From NCBI GenBank assembly GCA_963667315.1, contig OY763325.1, positions 1,488,001 to 1,552,000 on the forward strand: a stretch of 64,000 bases of DNA, in the 5' to 3' direction. Positions 1-11,200 of the stretch are shown here, piece after piece. Source of the DNA: DAINPP01 sp963667315. Lineage in GTDB: Bacteria > Thermotogota > Thermotogae > MWEM01. Made by a program: the position numbers and the translations under genes. The notes under the pieces were generated by a model that worked only from the letters and a program-made list of their open reading frames with translations, had not been told where the DNA came from and searched no databases. The first letter of the stretch is position 1, and the number at the start of each line of letters is the position of its first letter.

Positions 1-1
1 A

Positions 2-3000
2 ATAGAAAATAGATTCATTGATCATCTTTATAGCTTCTTTATAAAGTCCAGAAGTGTTTAGTGATTCAGCGTAATAAAAATATATTTTTCCGATAGCTAA
101 ATAATTTTCTTTGTTTTTTTTCAGGATAGGAATCAATTTTTTGATCATAAAATCCATATTTTTTTTGAATGGTTTAGTATGTAATTCTCGATGTATATCT
201 TTTTCCGTATATTGTCTAAGATATTGCTGAACTTCTTCCTTTAAATTATCATCCATAAGACTGGCATAAAAACAATATCTCATGGAAGATGAAGTATCTA
301 ATTCTTCTCTTCGATTAAATCCATTCAAGATGATATTTCGAAATAAAAGAGAGTTTTCTATAACCTTTACTGTTTTAAACATACTGGAAAAAGTTATGTA
401 CAAATTTTCATAAGTTATATCTTCGTCACTCATCAATTTAGTTTTAAAATAACGTTCTTTTTCTTTTGAAAAACTCAAATAACGCACATCTTTTTTATCA
501 ATGTTATTCTCAAAAAAATTAATCTCAATATCATTTCCCTTGATTATTAAATCTGTTGTTTTTTTCATCCAGCTTTTAAACTCATAATCCTTGTAGCAAA
601 CAAAAATATTTTTTATTTGATTAAAACAACTAAGTATATTTTCATTAAAATATTTCTCCCAATATTCTTTGTACAATTGGTGTTTAAAACTATAAACTTT
701 ATTCTTTTCTTCTACTATTGATAACAAAGCAGGATATTTCATTAAACTTAAACCCTGATTATCCAGTTCCTTTTCTGTTACGGATTCAAGCATTCCAACC
801 AGATTTATTATTTGACCTCTTTCACCCTCTTGAAAGTTTTCCAATTTGTGTATGATCAATTTTTCGTTTAATTTGCGGTTTCCATGAATTAAATCACTAA
901 TTTTATCTTCTAAATTTTGTTCGAAGTCCTCTATATTTGAAACAACGGTGGGTTCATTAAGATTGAATTCTTCTCTGTTTAATACCCAACCATTCTCCTC
1001 ACAACTCCAGATGATCAAGTCATTTTCCACCATAAGTTCCGTCAACAATCCTAATATTAAAGGATTTGCTTCACTTTTTTTAGACATAATCCTTTTTAAT
1101 ATTTCAATTTCAAATTCCATTTTATGCGGGTTAAATATTTCTTCGATAATCTCTTTTATCATTTCCTCTTCACTATCTATCCGACCATTATTTAAATCTT
1201 CAGTTGTGATTTTTTTTAACTTGTGCTGATTAGGATTTGAAATTTTTCTTCTTAATAATTTGTGTATTTCTATTTGATTGGAATCGTTTATAGCGCCTAA
1301 TCCATCAAGCGTTCTGGAATAGAAAATGATTGTTAACTCACTTTTTTTTGTTTCAGTTTCACTATCGGCTTCTTCTCTGTCCATTTCACTATATTTTTTA
1401 ATCATATTCAGAAAACTTTCCAGAAAATCAAATTCAGCAAAATGAACATCATCAATTTGGAGAATAATTTTTTTAGGTGTCTTTTCATCTTTTCTGAGTA
1501 ATTCCAGCACATCTAAAAATTCATTTGCTATTTCATCAATTTTATTTACCGTATCCAATCTCTTTATTGATTTAAGCTTTTCTGAATGGGAATTGGGGTA
1601 TTTGTTAAATTCTTTTTTTACTTTCTTATAAAATCGCGCAAGTGATTTTTTGTGATTGTAGTTTTCTCTTTCAAAGGATATGTTAATACAGGTATTTCCA
1701 TCGTCTTCCACTAATTTCTTGATACGTTTAACTATTCTTGATTTTCCCTGTCCCGCTTCTCCTTTTATCCAAATACAATCTATCCCAATATTGGTATGTT
1801 CAGGTTCTTTTTTTATCTTATTTTTATACTTATTAAATAACTCCGTGCGATTGTAAAATCCTTTTGACTGATAACTTTTTTCAATAATAATTCTTGTAGT
1901 AAGTTCCTTATCAGATATATATGATCCATCCGGCTTAATTAATTCAATTTTGCCAAGAGTATAAAATCCTCTTTCAGACCTTATTGGTTCTATTTTTATC
2001 AGAATAAGTTTTCTCGTTTCTTGGTTAATTATCAGTTCATTTGTACAATAAATCTTTTGGTCTGTTTCTTCTACTATATCAAACTGACATTGTCCATTCC
2101 CCACTTCATGAAAATCAATAACATCAAAATGATTTGGATCTGTCAGATAAAATTTAATTTTGAAAGACTTTGCTACATTCCCACTATTGTCTAAAATTAA
2201 TTTTATATCAGTTGGTTCGTATTGCATTAAATGATCTGAATATTCAGTTCTTAACCCTATCGGCGATTCTCTTCTTTCCTCTGCGACAACTTCAACTGTA
2301 GCTTGAGTCATTAAATGTCTTCTTCTTTTTATTCCAATTTCAATTTCAAATAATCCCGATTGTCTTATTAATTGCTTTAAGTTTAATGTTTTTTGATTAC
2401 CGGTACTTATATCCAAATTTTCACTACTTTCGCCGTTAAGCCGAGGGGTATCTTTGGAAATATCCCATATTTTGTAATAAAATGAATAAGGAATTCCTTG
2501 CCTAGCTATGATTTCGACGGTAATGTTTTTTTCGTTTTCGAGAACATATTTTTCTTCTGCTAATTCTCGATCAATTACTTTCAGGAATACCTCCACATAA
2601 TCTTTAAAACCTACTTGATCTGTAATTTTTATTCTTTCATTTGTTGAGAAATGAAAATATTCATTTTCCCCTCTCTTTACATTTGCCCGATATGTCACCC
2701 TCGTTTCCTTGTAAATATAAATATCTTGTTTCTCTTCGATCATTTTAACGCAGAACAAACCGGTTTGATGAAATATTACATTATCTGAGCGATCTTGACC
2801 TCTCACATAGCACTGCACATCATCTAAATTCAAATCATCATTATTTTCAATTTCACAGGCAATTATATCAACTAATGCTTGTAGCGTGATATAAGGCATT
2901 TTTAATATTGATTCGTTTTCTGATACACCTTCATTATACTGTCTATAAATATCTCTTATTCCTTCCTCATCTATTTCCAAAGTTCCATGTGCTTCAGTAT

Positions 3001-3403
3001 TTCTTATCTTTCTTAAAACTTTAATTTTTTGTCTTATTTTTAAGTTCAGCTCTCCGAGGAAGCTCCTTGCATTTTGAGCATCATCTGCTACAGTATCTAA
3101 CTGTACTTCTAATCCTAAAAGAAAAGCCCTCTCTTTTTTGTTTTTATTTTTTTCAGTTATATACTTTTTAATATGTTCTTCCGAAGAATAATTATTGTTT
3201 CCTCTATTCAAATGTTTACTAATAACGATATGAAGTATTGGAAGGAAATTTAACAAATACTCCGTCGTTACTCTAACAGCTCTGAAATAAGAATCTTTTC
3301 TCTCATCTTGTTCTATCGGATTTTCACTTGGCTGTTTATATCTTTCCCATCTTTTTTCAACTTCTCTTGGAATATTTCTTATGCTTTCTGCTATGTCTAT
3401 CAT
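2..3403 (-). CDS. Family A HEPN-like/STAND NTPase protein A1 (3' end beyond window)
   Basis: The frame is open from the ATG at 3403 to the left edge (about 1134 codons, no stop), so the C-terminus is missing. The start is set by AGGAGG at 3413-3418, nine bases upstream. The N-terminal helical region (about 1-200) has R134-N-T-E-A-H139, the Rx4H signature of HEPN RNases. An H-Q-T-G-L-F-C box and an Ig-like stretch with N-S-G-N follow. Then comes a P-loop NTPase: Walker A GEAGQGKS near 547, Walker B QIDDVHF near 648, FYSRTLDGLG, the EANPLIL motif and FKHQLYKEYW near 905. The visible end begins a helical, probably TPR-like region. This is the last visible gene of the minus-strand convoy, 20 bp after the family B gene. 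Family resemblance is to STAND/AAA_16 ATPases; nuclease activity is inferred from the motif only. Confidence 0.8.
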   Translation of the reverse strand, partial: MIDIAESIRNIPREVEKRWERYKQPSENPIEQDERKDSYFRAVRVTTEYLLNFLPILHIVISKHLNRGNNNYSSEEHIKKYITEKNKNKKERAFLLGLEVQLDTVADDAQNARSFLGELNLKIRQKIKVLRKIRNTEAHGTLEIDEEGIRDIYRQYNEGVSENESILKMPYITLQALVDIIACEIENNDDLNLDDVQCYVRGQDRSDNVIFHQTGLFCVKMIEEKQDIYIYKETRVTYRANVKRGENEYFHFSTNERIKITDQVGFKDYVEVFLKVIDRELAEEKYVLENEKNITVEIIARQGIPYSFYYKIWDISKDTPRLNGESSENLDISTGNQKTLNLKQLIRQSGLFEIEIGIKRRRHLMTQATVEVVAEERRESPIGLRTEYSDHLMQYEPTDIKLILDNSGNVAKSFKIKFYLTDPNHFDVIDFHEVGNGQCQFDIVEETDQKIYCTNELIINQETRKLILIKIEPIRSERGFYTLGKIELIKPDGSYISDKELTTRIIIEKSYQSKGFYNRTELFNKYKNKIKKEPEHTNIGIDCIWIKGEAGQGKSRIVKRIKKLVEDDGNTCINISFERENYNHKKSLARFYKKVKKEFNKYPNSHSEKLKSIKRLDTVNKIDEIANEFLDVLELLRKDEKTPKKIILQIDDVHFAEFDFLESFLNMIKKYSEMDREEADSETETKKSELTIIFYSRTLDGLGAINDSNQIEIHKLLRRKISNPNQHKLKKITTEDLNNGRIDSEEEMIKEIIEEIFNPHKMEFEIEILKRIMSKKSEANPLILGLLTELMVENDLIIWSCEENGWVLNREEFNLNEPTVVSNIEDFEQNLEDKISDLIHGNRKLNEKLIIHKLENFQEGERGQIINLVGMLESVTEKELDNQGLSLMKYPALLSIVEEKNKVYSFKHQLYKEYWEKYFNENILSCFNQIKNIFVCYKDYEFKSWMKKTTDLIIKGNDIEINFFENNIDKKDVRYLSFSKEKERYFKTKLMSDEDITYENLYITFSSMFKTVKVIENSLLFRNIILNGFNRREELDTSSSMRYCFYASLMDDNLKEEVQQYLRQYTEKDIHRELHTKPFKKNMDFMIKKLIPILKKNKENYLAIGKIYFYYAESLNTSGLYKEAIKMINESIFY

Positions 3404-3423
3404 GATATTAATCCTCCTAAAAT

Positions 3424-6400
3424 TCAAATATTCACCTTAAAAAATTCCGTAACCGTTTCAACAAACCGTCTCATCCTTGTTTTTCCCGGCTCCAGCCTGC
3501 TTTCTGAAGAAAGGAATAAAATAAACAGATTGGCTAAGCTTTGCTGGACAAATGAGATGAAAAGAATAATGATTAAAGGATTAATGTTCTTGAGCAGCAA
3601 ACATGCTATTGTATAAATCAATCCAATAATGCCATTTAAAGCAACGGGTCTATAATTTCTGTTCTTGAAAAAGATTTCAATATTTTTCTCATTGTAGATT
3701 AAAAGTGTTGACATGGAAGCAACCACTGCAAACAACAACAGCTGATTACCCAGATATACACCCAAACCGGAGAAGATGTACATCAACACAAAAAACAAAA
3801 GACTGAAAGCCGAGGAAAGCAGCACACTCAGCAATGCTTTTCTTTTTGAGGAGTCTGAGACTGTAAAAGCCGTTTTTAATTTTATACAAGTTAAAAGGAA
3901 GAGAATTCCTACAGACAATATAGTTGAAAAGAAGCTTTTCGCAGATAACAACTGTTCCGGGTTGAATATGGAAATTGAATAAAGATAAAACAAAGCAAGC
4001 ATCACAAAAATACTTAAAAGTTTTCTTTTAGATGTACTCTTTAAAATTTGAATAAGAATGGCTATTAGTCCTATTATCATCAAAATAAAGAATGCAAGCT
4101 GAAGCTCTCTTATTTGGAAGAGTATATTAGTATTTGCAAGGTTTATATAAATAAATGAGAACAGAGTACACACATAAAGAAACTGTTCACTTTTCACTTT
4201 GAAGATGATCTTTGATACCCCTAACAGGAAAAATACAGATACAATGGTGAAGATATCCGAGGATTCACAATAAAGGGTAGAGAAAACTAAAATCATCCCT
4301 GTCATAAAATACAAAAGTATAATGGTACAACGATTCATTAGTTTATTTTTACCGTTATGATTTTCGTCATATACTGGTATCTTTGCAAGATATTGGACTA
4401 ATGGCTTCGTCCAGAAAAAGAGGTTTTGCATAAAATCATTTGTCACTTTATAGCAAAACAGATCTTTACTGCTTAGCCAATTAATAGCCTCCTTAATCCA
4501 CTCAATTAATTTCAATTCGGATTTATTAGTTTTCTTCTCTTTGTCGGCTTTTCTCTCCCTTGCAGAAGCATAACTGACACTCAGTAGCATTCGTGTTCCT
4601 GTAAAGAAAAGCTGAGTCGCCAGTGAAAGGAACAGAATAAAGTTTATAACTGTGTAATACTGAGAGATAATTGCTTTTTGAGGATTAAACATTAGTAATA
4701 ACAGCAGAATCAACCCTAAAAAGATGATATAGCTTACCTTTGTATGATAACTGTTCGTCAATTCCTCTGTTTTTTTGGGATTTACATCAATTTCTGTTTT
4801 TTCCATACTCCATTCCGTATAACCGGATAAAAAATGAGTCGATGAGAGGTTAAACAGAATACTTATGGAAACAAACAGACCATGATGTATCTTCATAATA
4901 GATAAAGAAAGGAGAAAAACGATCACTTTAGCCCAAATGAGAAATGAAGAATAAAGCGAAACCGTTCTAATCAATGCCTTTGATATTCTGATCTTTTTAC
5001 TTTTAACAATTTGAGAGAAGATATATACCATTGATAAAATTGCAAAAAGGAATATGTTGAACGCTGGTAAAGTTTCTGCCACACCGAAAAGAACATTACT
5101 TTCACCGCCTTGATTAAAAAGACCGGAAAGCCCAAACACCGAAAACATTCCCAGAATAACCGGAAGTGGCATGAAGAGAATCCATCTGTTTTCTTTTCCG
5201 ACAAAATACTTCTTTTCATTCTGACTTTCAATCCATTTAAACAAGCCGGATTTTCGTTTATCGATACCAAAATCCTCACAAACGTTATTCGCACGTCTTA
5301 AAAGTTCTTCTTCGTTGTTGATATATTTTCTTTCATCGTCATCTGAGCCATCTTCATCAACATCTTTTTTCTCTTCAGAGATAACAACCGCCAAATCCTC
5401 CATCAATTTAACAAAGTACAGAATATATGCGTCAATAAACTCAAACGATTTATTCTTTTCAAGATATGAAATATTCCTGTTGTTATCAATAATGGTCGAG
5501 AGATTTGAAAGATTTGAAATGATCTCCTTACAGATCTCAACATCCTTTTCCGGGTTATTTGTTTCAAGAAAACCTTCGTTCTTATAATTCATGATGGTTG
5601 TGTTTATCAAAAGAATTTTCCCGGTAAATTCATCCGACCAGTGTTCCTCCCTGAGAAATACATTGTGAATATAATAGAAGAAATTTTCAAAGAGACTCTT
5701 TTCTTTATGCCAGGATATGCCAGCTTTCAACAGATAATACACGAGACTTTTTAACTGATTACTATACTTGTCATCTTTAGAATCAAAATATTTATTAATC
5801 AATATCTGATCAAAAAGATTATAATCATTCTCCAATTTTTCATCAGATATTTTTGTACTATTGGACGATTTCTTAAGTATAAAAGCAGATGATTTCTTGC
5901 TTAAACGCATTTTTATGAGTAAGATGAGGAAAAATAATTCGGAGAAAGTTCTCTTTCCGATTCGCTTTTCGTCAAACTCTTTTTTCACAATATCTGTCAG
6001 CTGATAAACATCATTCGGGTTTGTCAATGCTAAATCTGATTCAATTCTCTGTGAAATAAATGGATATTTCTCCAATTGTTTATGGAAAAGCCTATCCAGG
6101 GTATCATATTCAATGATATCCATCATTCTCCAAAAATCTTCCACCAGCTTTGAAAAACTGTCTTTATATAAAGAAGCCTTCAACTCACTCATTATGAACT
6201 GTGTAAACACATTTGCCTTCAAAAAGAAGGGAATGGCACGGTTAAAGTCCTTAATAACAGTAACAGAGTTATCAATAAGATCTGCCGGATTGTTTACAAC
6301 GTTGGTATCAATATCATCTTTTATATAGGCATAAACCTTCTTTCCAAACAAAAAATCCAGATAAATATTGGTGATTTGATTTCTGTTTATCGTTAATGCC

Positions 6401-8247
6401 TTGTATTGACTGTCATATGTAAAACGATTCCGTAATTCAGTGTTTGCATTTGTCTTATGATACAAATGTAAATAGGTAAAATAATCCTTTTCCCTGTCCT
6501 GGTTGATTGAGAGAGCGTTAATATAATTAAGAGGATCATTAAAACAACACTCTGAATTACTGTAAACATCCTTCATTAATGCAAGAAGTACGGGAAGTAT
6601 ATTGGGGTTATGCTGCTGATAATAATGCATCAGATTTGCCCCGTTGTCCAGACATGACTGTAAATTTTCGATGCTTTCTATAAATTCTACCGCTTTTTCT
6701 TTCATGATCATATCTTTTATAAAGTTAATGGCAAAGGCCTTCCTTGATCGTATAAAACTCTCTTCTGTTGTTTGAGCTTCCATTACCTCATACACATCTG
6801 AAAGAAAATACAAACTGTCAAAAAGATTCACCCTGATCCCGATTCTGGAATCTTCACCGTATTCCTTTTGTAAATCTGTAACTAAAGTATCTCTGTTTTT
6901 TATGAGTTTTTTCTTCTCTTCAGAAGTTGTCTGAAAGAGAAAATTCAACGTTGACATGGAAGAATGTTGAAGAAATCTCTGTTTGCGAATATTACGGAAT
7001 AATTCTGACGATCGCTTTATATTATCGTCTCCCGGATAAAAACCAATTCGTGAATACATGGAAATTTCTCTATGATTTCTTATGGTTGCAGCAACAAATA
7101 AAGCCGCAAGGTTCTTAGCAGTCCCGTTTTGGTTTAACAGCTTATCTACATAAAGATAAGTACCAAGAAGTGGGATATTACCACTTAATCGCCTAACTTG
7201 AAGGATTTCTTCCAATACTTTTTCTGAATCAAAAAGCCTTTCCTGAAATGCATCTGAGATTGTTGCCAATTCTTCAAAGTCATCAAAGGCAATTTGAGTT
7301 ATCGGTAATTCAATATTTTTATGATGAGTGTCATCTGGATTTTTTCTGAAAACAAACTCAAACGCACCTTTTAGATAATCCGAAAAGCTGTTAGTGTCTT
7401 TGATACCACTATTACAATAAACCAGCATCTTTCCGTAAATCCATTCTGAGAAAACTTTTGGATTTCCATTTCTATTTAACTGATTATCTATAATTTTATC
7501 AATATTCAAAAAATCAAATGTACCGCTCTTTTGATCAAAATGCGAAAAAAATTGTTTCAAACTACCAATATTCATTCTTTGATGTATCTCAACTTTTTTC
7601 ATACAATACAAAGATTTTAATTCAAGATGAGCTGAATATATTCCTTTTAAATAACCAACGACTTTTCTGAATTTTATCTCATAATCCTTTATTCTTTTTA
7701 CCGATGCTGTTTCTTCCTTAAAATGATCTCGGAGGAACGTGTCAAATTTAATACCAGTATCAGTTTTTTCATTTTCAAAATCATAAACTCTCAAGAGAAT
7801 TCCTATTACCCAATTACTCAAAATAATCCTCGGATCATCCGTCATATGGAGAAAATACCATTCTGTGATTTTGAAAATATCCAGCCCCTGGAATGTTTCA
7901 CCACCACTTATACAGAGGATATCTTTTAACAAGGTTAACAATTCATTTTGAACACTTTCAGAATCAACCGGATTTTCCTTCCCGAGCTTTTCATTCTCTT
8001 TTATAAGGAAATTTTCTGCCTTTGAAAACATATTGTCTCTGTTTTTGTTTCCTATTTCTGCATATTTTGATTTTTCTTCTGCAAGAAAAATCTGCCAATT
8101 CTGGAGAATAGTTTTTCTTTCAGTTGTTGTCAAATCTGTTTCAGAAATCGTATTTTCTGAGGTGTTTTTCTTTTCTATTAAACTGATTCTTTCTTTTATT
8201 TTGTCAAGATAGAGCTTTGTTTTGAAGTCCATGATTTCCTCCCTCAT
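3424..8247 (-). CDS. Family B large membrane protein B1, unknown function
   Basis: This 1607-aa protein has a soluble, mostly helical N-terminal part of about 1000 residues. From about 1022 to 1580 there are some 15 strongly hydrophobic segments, and a short basic tail follows. I see no P-loop, kinase or nuclease motif. It is a clear paralog of the 1429-aa product at 12884-17173. Shared landmarks are the PLLGT segment, the IGxRV-x3-DS segment, the NP-x5-LLALM-x-DVY segment, the P-x-PVILG-x-FSV-x-GLSG start of the first membrane helix, GYTEW, and QLFF-x-G-x-RML. Upstream of the ATG lies GAGGGAGG. It is separated by 16 bp from A2 and by 20 bp from A1, so it is probably co-translated with them. 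Its alternation with family A genes suggests a dedicated membrane partner, but its function is unknown. Confidence 0.85.
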   Translation of the reverse strand: MREEIMDFKTKLYLDKIKERISLIEKKNTSENTISETDLTTTERKTILQNWQIFLAEEKSKYAEIGNKNRDNMFSKAENFLIKENEKLGKENPVDSESVQNELLTLLKDILCISGGETFQGLDIFKITEWYFLHMTDDPRIILSNWVIGILLRVYDFENEKTDTGIKFDTFLRDHFKEETASVKRIKDYEIKFRKVVGYLKGIYSAHLELKSLYCMKKVEIHQRMNIGSLKQFFSHFDQKSGTFDFLNIDKIIDNQLNRNGNPKVFSEWIYGKMLVYCNSGIKDTNSFSDYLKGAFEFVFRKNPDDTHHKNIELPITQIAFDDFEELATISDAFQERLFDSEKVLEEILQVRRLSGNIPLLGTYLYVDKLLNQNGTAKNLAALFVAATIRNHREISMYSRIGFYPGDDNIKRSSELFRNIRKQRFLQHSSMSTLNFLFQTTSEEKKKLIKNRDTLVTDLQKEYGEDSRIGIRVNLFDSLYFLSDVYEVMEAQTTEESFIRSRKAFAINFIKDMIMKEKAVEFIESIENLQSCLDNGANLMHYYQQHNPNILPVLLALMKDVYSNSECCFNDPLNYINALSINQDREKDYFTYLHLYHKTNANTELRNRFTYDSQYKALTINRNQITNIYLDFLFGKKVYAYIKDDIDTNVVNNPADLIDNSVTVIKDFNRAIPFFLKANVFTQFIMSELKASLYKDSFSKLVEDFWRMMDIIEYDTLDRLFHKQLEKYPFISQRIESDLALTNPNDVYQLTDIVKKEFDEKRIGKRTFSELFFLILLIKMRLSKKSSAFILKKSSNSTKISDEKLENDYNLFDQILINKYFDSKDDKYSNQLKSLVYYLLKAGISWHKEKSLFENFFYYIHNVFLREEHWSDEFTGKILLINTTIMNYKNEGFLETNNPEKDVEICKEIISNLSNLSTIIDNNRNISYLEKNKSFEFIDAYILYFVKLMEDLAVVISEEKKDVDEDGSDDDERKYINNEEELLRRANNVCEDFGIDKRKSGLFKWIESQNEKKYFVGKENRWILFMPLPVILGMFSVFGLSGLFNQGGESNVLFGVAETLPAFNIFLFAILSMVYIFSQIVKSKKIRISKALIRTVSLYSSFLIWAKVIVFLLSLSIMKIHHGLFVSISILFNLSSTHFLSGYTEWSMEKTEIDVNPKKTEELTNSYHTKVSYIIFLGLILLLLLMFNPQKAIISQYYTVINFILFLSLATQLFFTGTRMLLSVSYASARERKADKEKKTNKSELKLIEWIKEAINWLSSKDLFCYKVTNDFMQNLFFWTKPLVQYLAKIPVYDENHNGKNKLMNRCTIILLYFMTGMILVFSTLYCESSDIFTIVSVFFLLGVSKIIFKVKSEQFLYVCTLFSFIYINLANTNILFQIRELQLAFFILMIIGLIAILIQILKSTSKRKLLSIFVMLALFYLYSISIFNPEQLLSAKSFFSTILSVGILFLLTCIKLKTAFTVSDSSKRKALLSVLLSSAFSLLFFVLMYIFSGLGVYLGNQLLLFAVVASMSTLLIYNEKNIEIFFKNRNYRPVALNGIIGLIYTIACLLLKNINPLIIILFISFVQQSLANLFILFLSSESRLEPGKTRMRRFVETVTEFFKVNI

Positions 8248-8263
8248 AAAATAGCTTTCATAT

Positions 8264-11200
8264 TCATGAAATCTGATATCTTTTCTTCCCTAAACTTTCT
8301 CTTTGTTTCAAATGGATATGAAAATAATTTAAAAGTCTTTCGTTTTCACTTTGATTATTTCCTGTTACATCATAAAATGTAGTATCTACATCTTTGTCTA
8401 TATCTTGTGCTTTTAAAATATACTCATCATATTTATCTTTATTTTTTCTTTTTATATCTTCATCAGTAAGTAGTTTGTTTTCTAAGAGGAAAAGATCAGC
8501 ATAATCAACTAACCACCTACTATCATACTGATTTATCCCGATAACTTCTTCATATTTCCCCCGTGATTTTCTATAGGAATCAAGTGCAAGGTTAACTTCT
8601 GAATTTAGAAAGTAAAAATCCCCAATATTTCTGAAACACAAAGCCAAGTTAGCATGATATCTGGCATCATTTTTATTTATTTCAATTGCTTTATTAAAAA
8701 CTTTTTCTGCTTCATAAAAAAAGGTGACTGCCTTTTTGTCATCACGAAGAATTTTATGTAAATTCCCGATCGATTGGTATGCAATCCCTTGATTAGAAAA
8801 CCATCTGGCATCTTTTAATTCAATATCTATGGCTTTTTGATGGAAAACCAATGAGTCTGAATATGACCGTTTTGCACTGATCAAATCTCCAGCTTTGAGG
8901 TGTAGTTCTCCTTCTAATTTATATACATTCCCCAAGTTAGAAGCGTATCCTGGGTATGTAGAATTTATTTGGAAGGCTTTTTGAAATCCACTTTTTGCTT
9001 GAGTAAGATGTTCATTTATTTTGGAGTAATCATTTGATTGTAGATAAAATTGACAGAATCTCCAGTTCAAATCTCCAAAATTTCCATGAATATCAGAATT
9101 AGCTCCATCTCCATTAACACATCTATAATATATTTCTTGCGATTTCTCATAAAATCTTTTTGATAATTCCTTTTTCCCATCAAAATAATGGATATCTCCT
9201 ATCATTCTTAAAGTTTGCGATAGGTGGGCATACAAAAAAGGATTGTCTGATTTTTCTATCCCTTCTTCAAAAACCGCTTTAGCTTTTTTATAACCATTTT
9301 CTAATGCCTCAGTTCGCTTACCAGAATTTAGTAAATTGTCTCCTACTACATCATATGCTATCCCTAAATACAAATAGATTAACTCATTTGATTCATCACG
9401 CTTCAGTTCTTCAAATGAAGTTATTGCAGATTGGTTTAACATCATAGCCTTTTTCCATTTCCCACTTAAATTCAGTATTTCAGAATAGACAGCAAAAACC
9501 ACACCTTTCCAAAATTGATTTGTTTTAATAGAATCTATTTTACTGGAAAGAAAATAAATAATCGGACTAATTTCTTCGGTAAGTAATCCTTTTTTATTCA
9601 ATTCAACTAAATCTTCCATGGTTTGATTGAAAAAATGATTCAAATTGTCCAAGTGGTCCGATTCAGACAGAAAATAATAAAAATGGTACTTAATTAAGTG
9701 AAGGTAATTGGTTTTTATTGTGATTCCAGCTTTAAGAATCTTTCGCATATTTATAAATCCAATTAAATTTTCTTTACTTCCAAAATCAGGCAAAATATAT
9801 TTTCTTAAGAATTCTGAATACTTATCCCCATTTTTGAACGTTGTTTTCCCGTAAGAAGTCTCTTTATCTTCTTTTACTTTTGTTAGTTCATTATTGTTCG
9901 TAATTACTTGAAAATATTGATCTGTTTCAGATAACCATATTCTGAGCTCTTCTATAGAATAATTGTCTCTAAATACTCTTTTTTCTTTATTCCATATTTC
10001 AAAAAGAGGTAAAACTTTCTCTTTAAAATAACTTTCCCAATATTCCTCATATAAATGATGTTTAAATTTATAGAATTTTTTTGATATTGTTATTCCAGAA
10101 TCAAAATCTTTATCTGTTTTCGTTTTAACTTTCATTACTGACATTATTTCTTGTTCTGATTCTATATCTAAACCTAAATCTTTCAGCTCATTTTTCTCAA
10201 TTTCGCCCATAATCCCTATTAAATTCATAATAATTTCTTTTTTACTATTTTTAAAATTTTCTATCCTCTTTAAAATCAGTCTGTCTATTAATTTCTCTTC
10301 AGGGAATACATTTCCAATTTCTTCTTCGACAGTTCTTTTATAGGCTTCCATTAGAGTTTCATTTTTTCTTTGATTTATTTCAAATATTGCTTCATTTATC
10401 ATCCAATTATTCAATTGAACATTCCAAAATATTATTTTTCTTTCTACTAATTCCTCAATCAGAAGTTCAAGAATTAAAGGATTCGCTTCACTTTTTTTTG
10501 ATAAAATTGTCTTCAGTAGTTCTATTTCGTTATCCAACTTATGTGGAGTAAAAATTTCCAGGATAATCCTTTTTATCATTTCTTCTTCATTTTCAATTTG
10601 CTTTTTATCCACCGATTCTTTTGTTATTTTTTCAAGAGTATGTTGTTTTTTAACAAAATTATTTAGCAAACTATGTATTAATTTCTGAGATTCCTTAATC
10701 TCTTCAGTTTCATTTAAAGCTCCAAGACCATCTAAAGTTCTTGTATAGAAAATAATCGTCAATTCACTCTTTCGAGTATCTAATTTTCTATCGTGATTCT
10801 CTTTTTCAGATCCATCGTAGCTATTAAATTCTTCCAGTAGTTTTTCTATAAAATTTTCATCAGCAAAATGCACATCATCTATCTGTAAAACAAATTTTTC
10901 AGGTGTATTCCGATCTAGTCTCCACAAATCAATAAGTTCTTTTATTTTGGTTATTATATCTTTCTCTTTATTTGTATTTTCTATTTGCCTTTCTATATCA
11001 TGTATATTTATTTTACTACTTTTATATTTGATAATTTCTCTCTTTAATTTTTTTACTAAAGCTTTCAATATTGCTTTATTTTCTGAATTCCCCTTCTTAA
11101 ACGCTACTGTTACACAAGTATTCCCTCTCTTTTCAACAATTCTTTTAATTTCTTTTGCTATTCTGGATTTTCCCTGACCGGCTTCTCCCTTTACCCATAT